Shown here piece after piece: positions 63,932-64,000 of a stretch of 64,000 bases of DNA. Under the pieces are notes generated by a model. It was not told the origin of the DNA. It worked only from the letters and a program-made list of their open reading frames with translations, and did no database searches. Made by a program: the position numbers and the translations under genes. Position 1 is the first letter of the stretch. Each line of letters begins with the position of its first letter. Source of the stretch: Phyllobacterium zundukense (GTDB lineage: Bacteria; Pseudomonadota; Alphaproteobacteria; Rhizobiales; Rhizobiaceae); NCBI RefSeq assembly GCF_025452195.1, contig NZ_CP104973.1, positions 310,001 to 374,000 on the forward strand, written 5' to 3'.

Positions 63932-64000
63932 CGCATGTCCCCCATCGCGACGGGATCCACATCGGTATAGTCGACATTGTCACCGGCCATCGCCCAGATG
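63928..64000 (-). CDS. kduI: 5-dehydro-4-deoxy-D-glucuronate isomerase, C-terminal end (5' part outside window)
   Basis: The last 23 residues and the stop codon are visible. They read IWAMAGDNVDYTDVDPVAMGDMR, shown here only as motif (IWxMxGxN...DxDxVA...DxR). This matches the C-terminus of KduI. With kduD downstream and overlapping by 4 bases, the identity is likely. The rest lies beyond the window. Confidence 0.65.
   Translation of the reverse strand, partial: IWAMAGDNVDYTDVDPVAMGDMR

Noticed and set aside
63212..63970. 252-codon frame antisense to kduD
   Set aside because: Long antisense frames are expected in GC-rich genes, and kduD is clear.
1..64000. CRISPR arrays, insertion sequences, prophage or integrase genes
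   Set aside because: No regularly spaced repeats, transposase or integrase motifs were seen on either strand.

Overview
The window looks like a chromosomal segment of an alphaproteobacterium of the order Hyphomicrobiales (Rhizobiales), probably close to Phyllobacteriaceae/Brucellaceae. The main reasons are the block murA - DUF2948 - hisD - UPF0262 - low-Mr phosphatase - infA - maf - yacG, an Omp2-type rhizobial porin, a Shemin-pathway hemA, ExoF/ExoP-type exopolysaccharide export proteins and DUF6460. The genus is inferred and was not tested.

Region 1 (1-19.6 kb) is a surface polysaccharide locus. It holds the end of a GDP-L-fucose synthase, an ExoF-like export protein, an ExoP-like co-polymerase/BY-kinase and a LuxR regulator with a degenerate receiver. 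A tightly overlapping run follows: PIG-L deacetylase, glucose-1-phosphate cytidylyltransferase, zinc-binding C-methyltransferase. Then come a cupin sugar epimerase, a DUF4910 peptidase-like protein, an SDR epimerase, a secreted DUF4038 glycosidase-like protein, a class III aminotransferase, GT4, polysaccharide pyruvyl transferase, GT2 and a Wzx-like flippase. Together they suggest a CDP-activated, C-methylated (branched) and possibly aminated sugar built into a pyruvylated glycan.

Region 2 (20-31.5 kb) holds a small unknown gene coupled to an LhgO-like oxidoreductase, the porin, tRNA-Phe, two convergent Gfo/Idh/MocA oxidoreductases (one frameshifted) and the housekeeping block above.

Region 3 (31.7-52.2 kb) is mixed. 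It holds tRNA-Thr, a GntR - BtpA - PfkB-kinase operon, a divergent LysR/azoreductase pair with a clear palindrome, and a 61-codon gene with a NepR-like C-terminus and an EcfG-like promoter. It also holds galE, allantoicase, a frameshifted hemA, an aminotransferase, mscL, a CrbS/CrbR-like two-component pair (sensor 3' end frameshifted), prolyl aminopeptidase, pyrD, a MATE transporter and small envelope proteins.

Region 4 (52.2-64 kb) looks accessory. It holds a decayed methyltransferase, a TPR adenylate/guanylate cyclase, and a LacI-controlled sugar operon (oxidoreductase, TIM-barrel isomerase, ABC binding protein, two permeases, ATPase) with a perfect operator palindrome. It ends with a GC-rich kduI - kduD - cupin uronate operon that runs off the window.

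Three otherwise intact genes each carry one single-base frameshift, and a fourth, already truncated gene carries another. Read errors are a serious possibility, above all in hemA.
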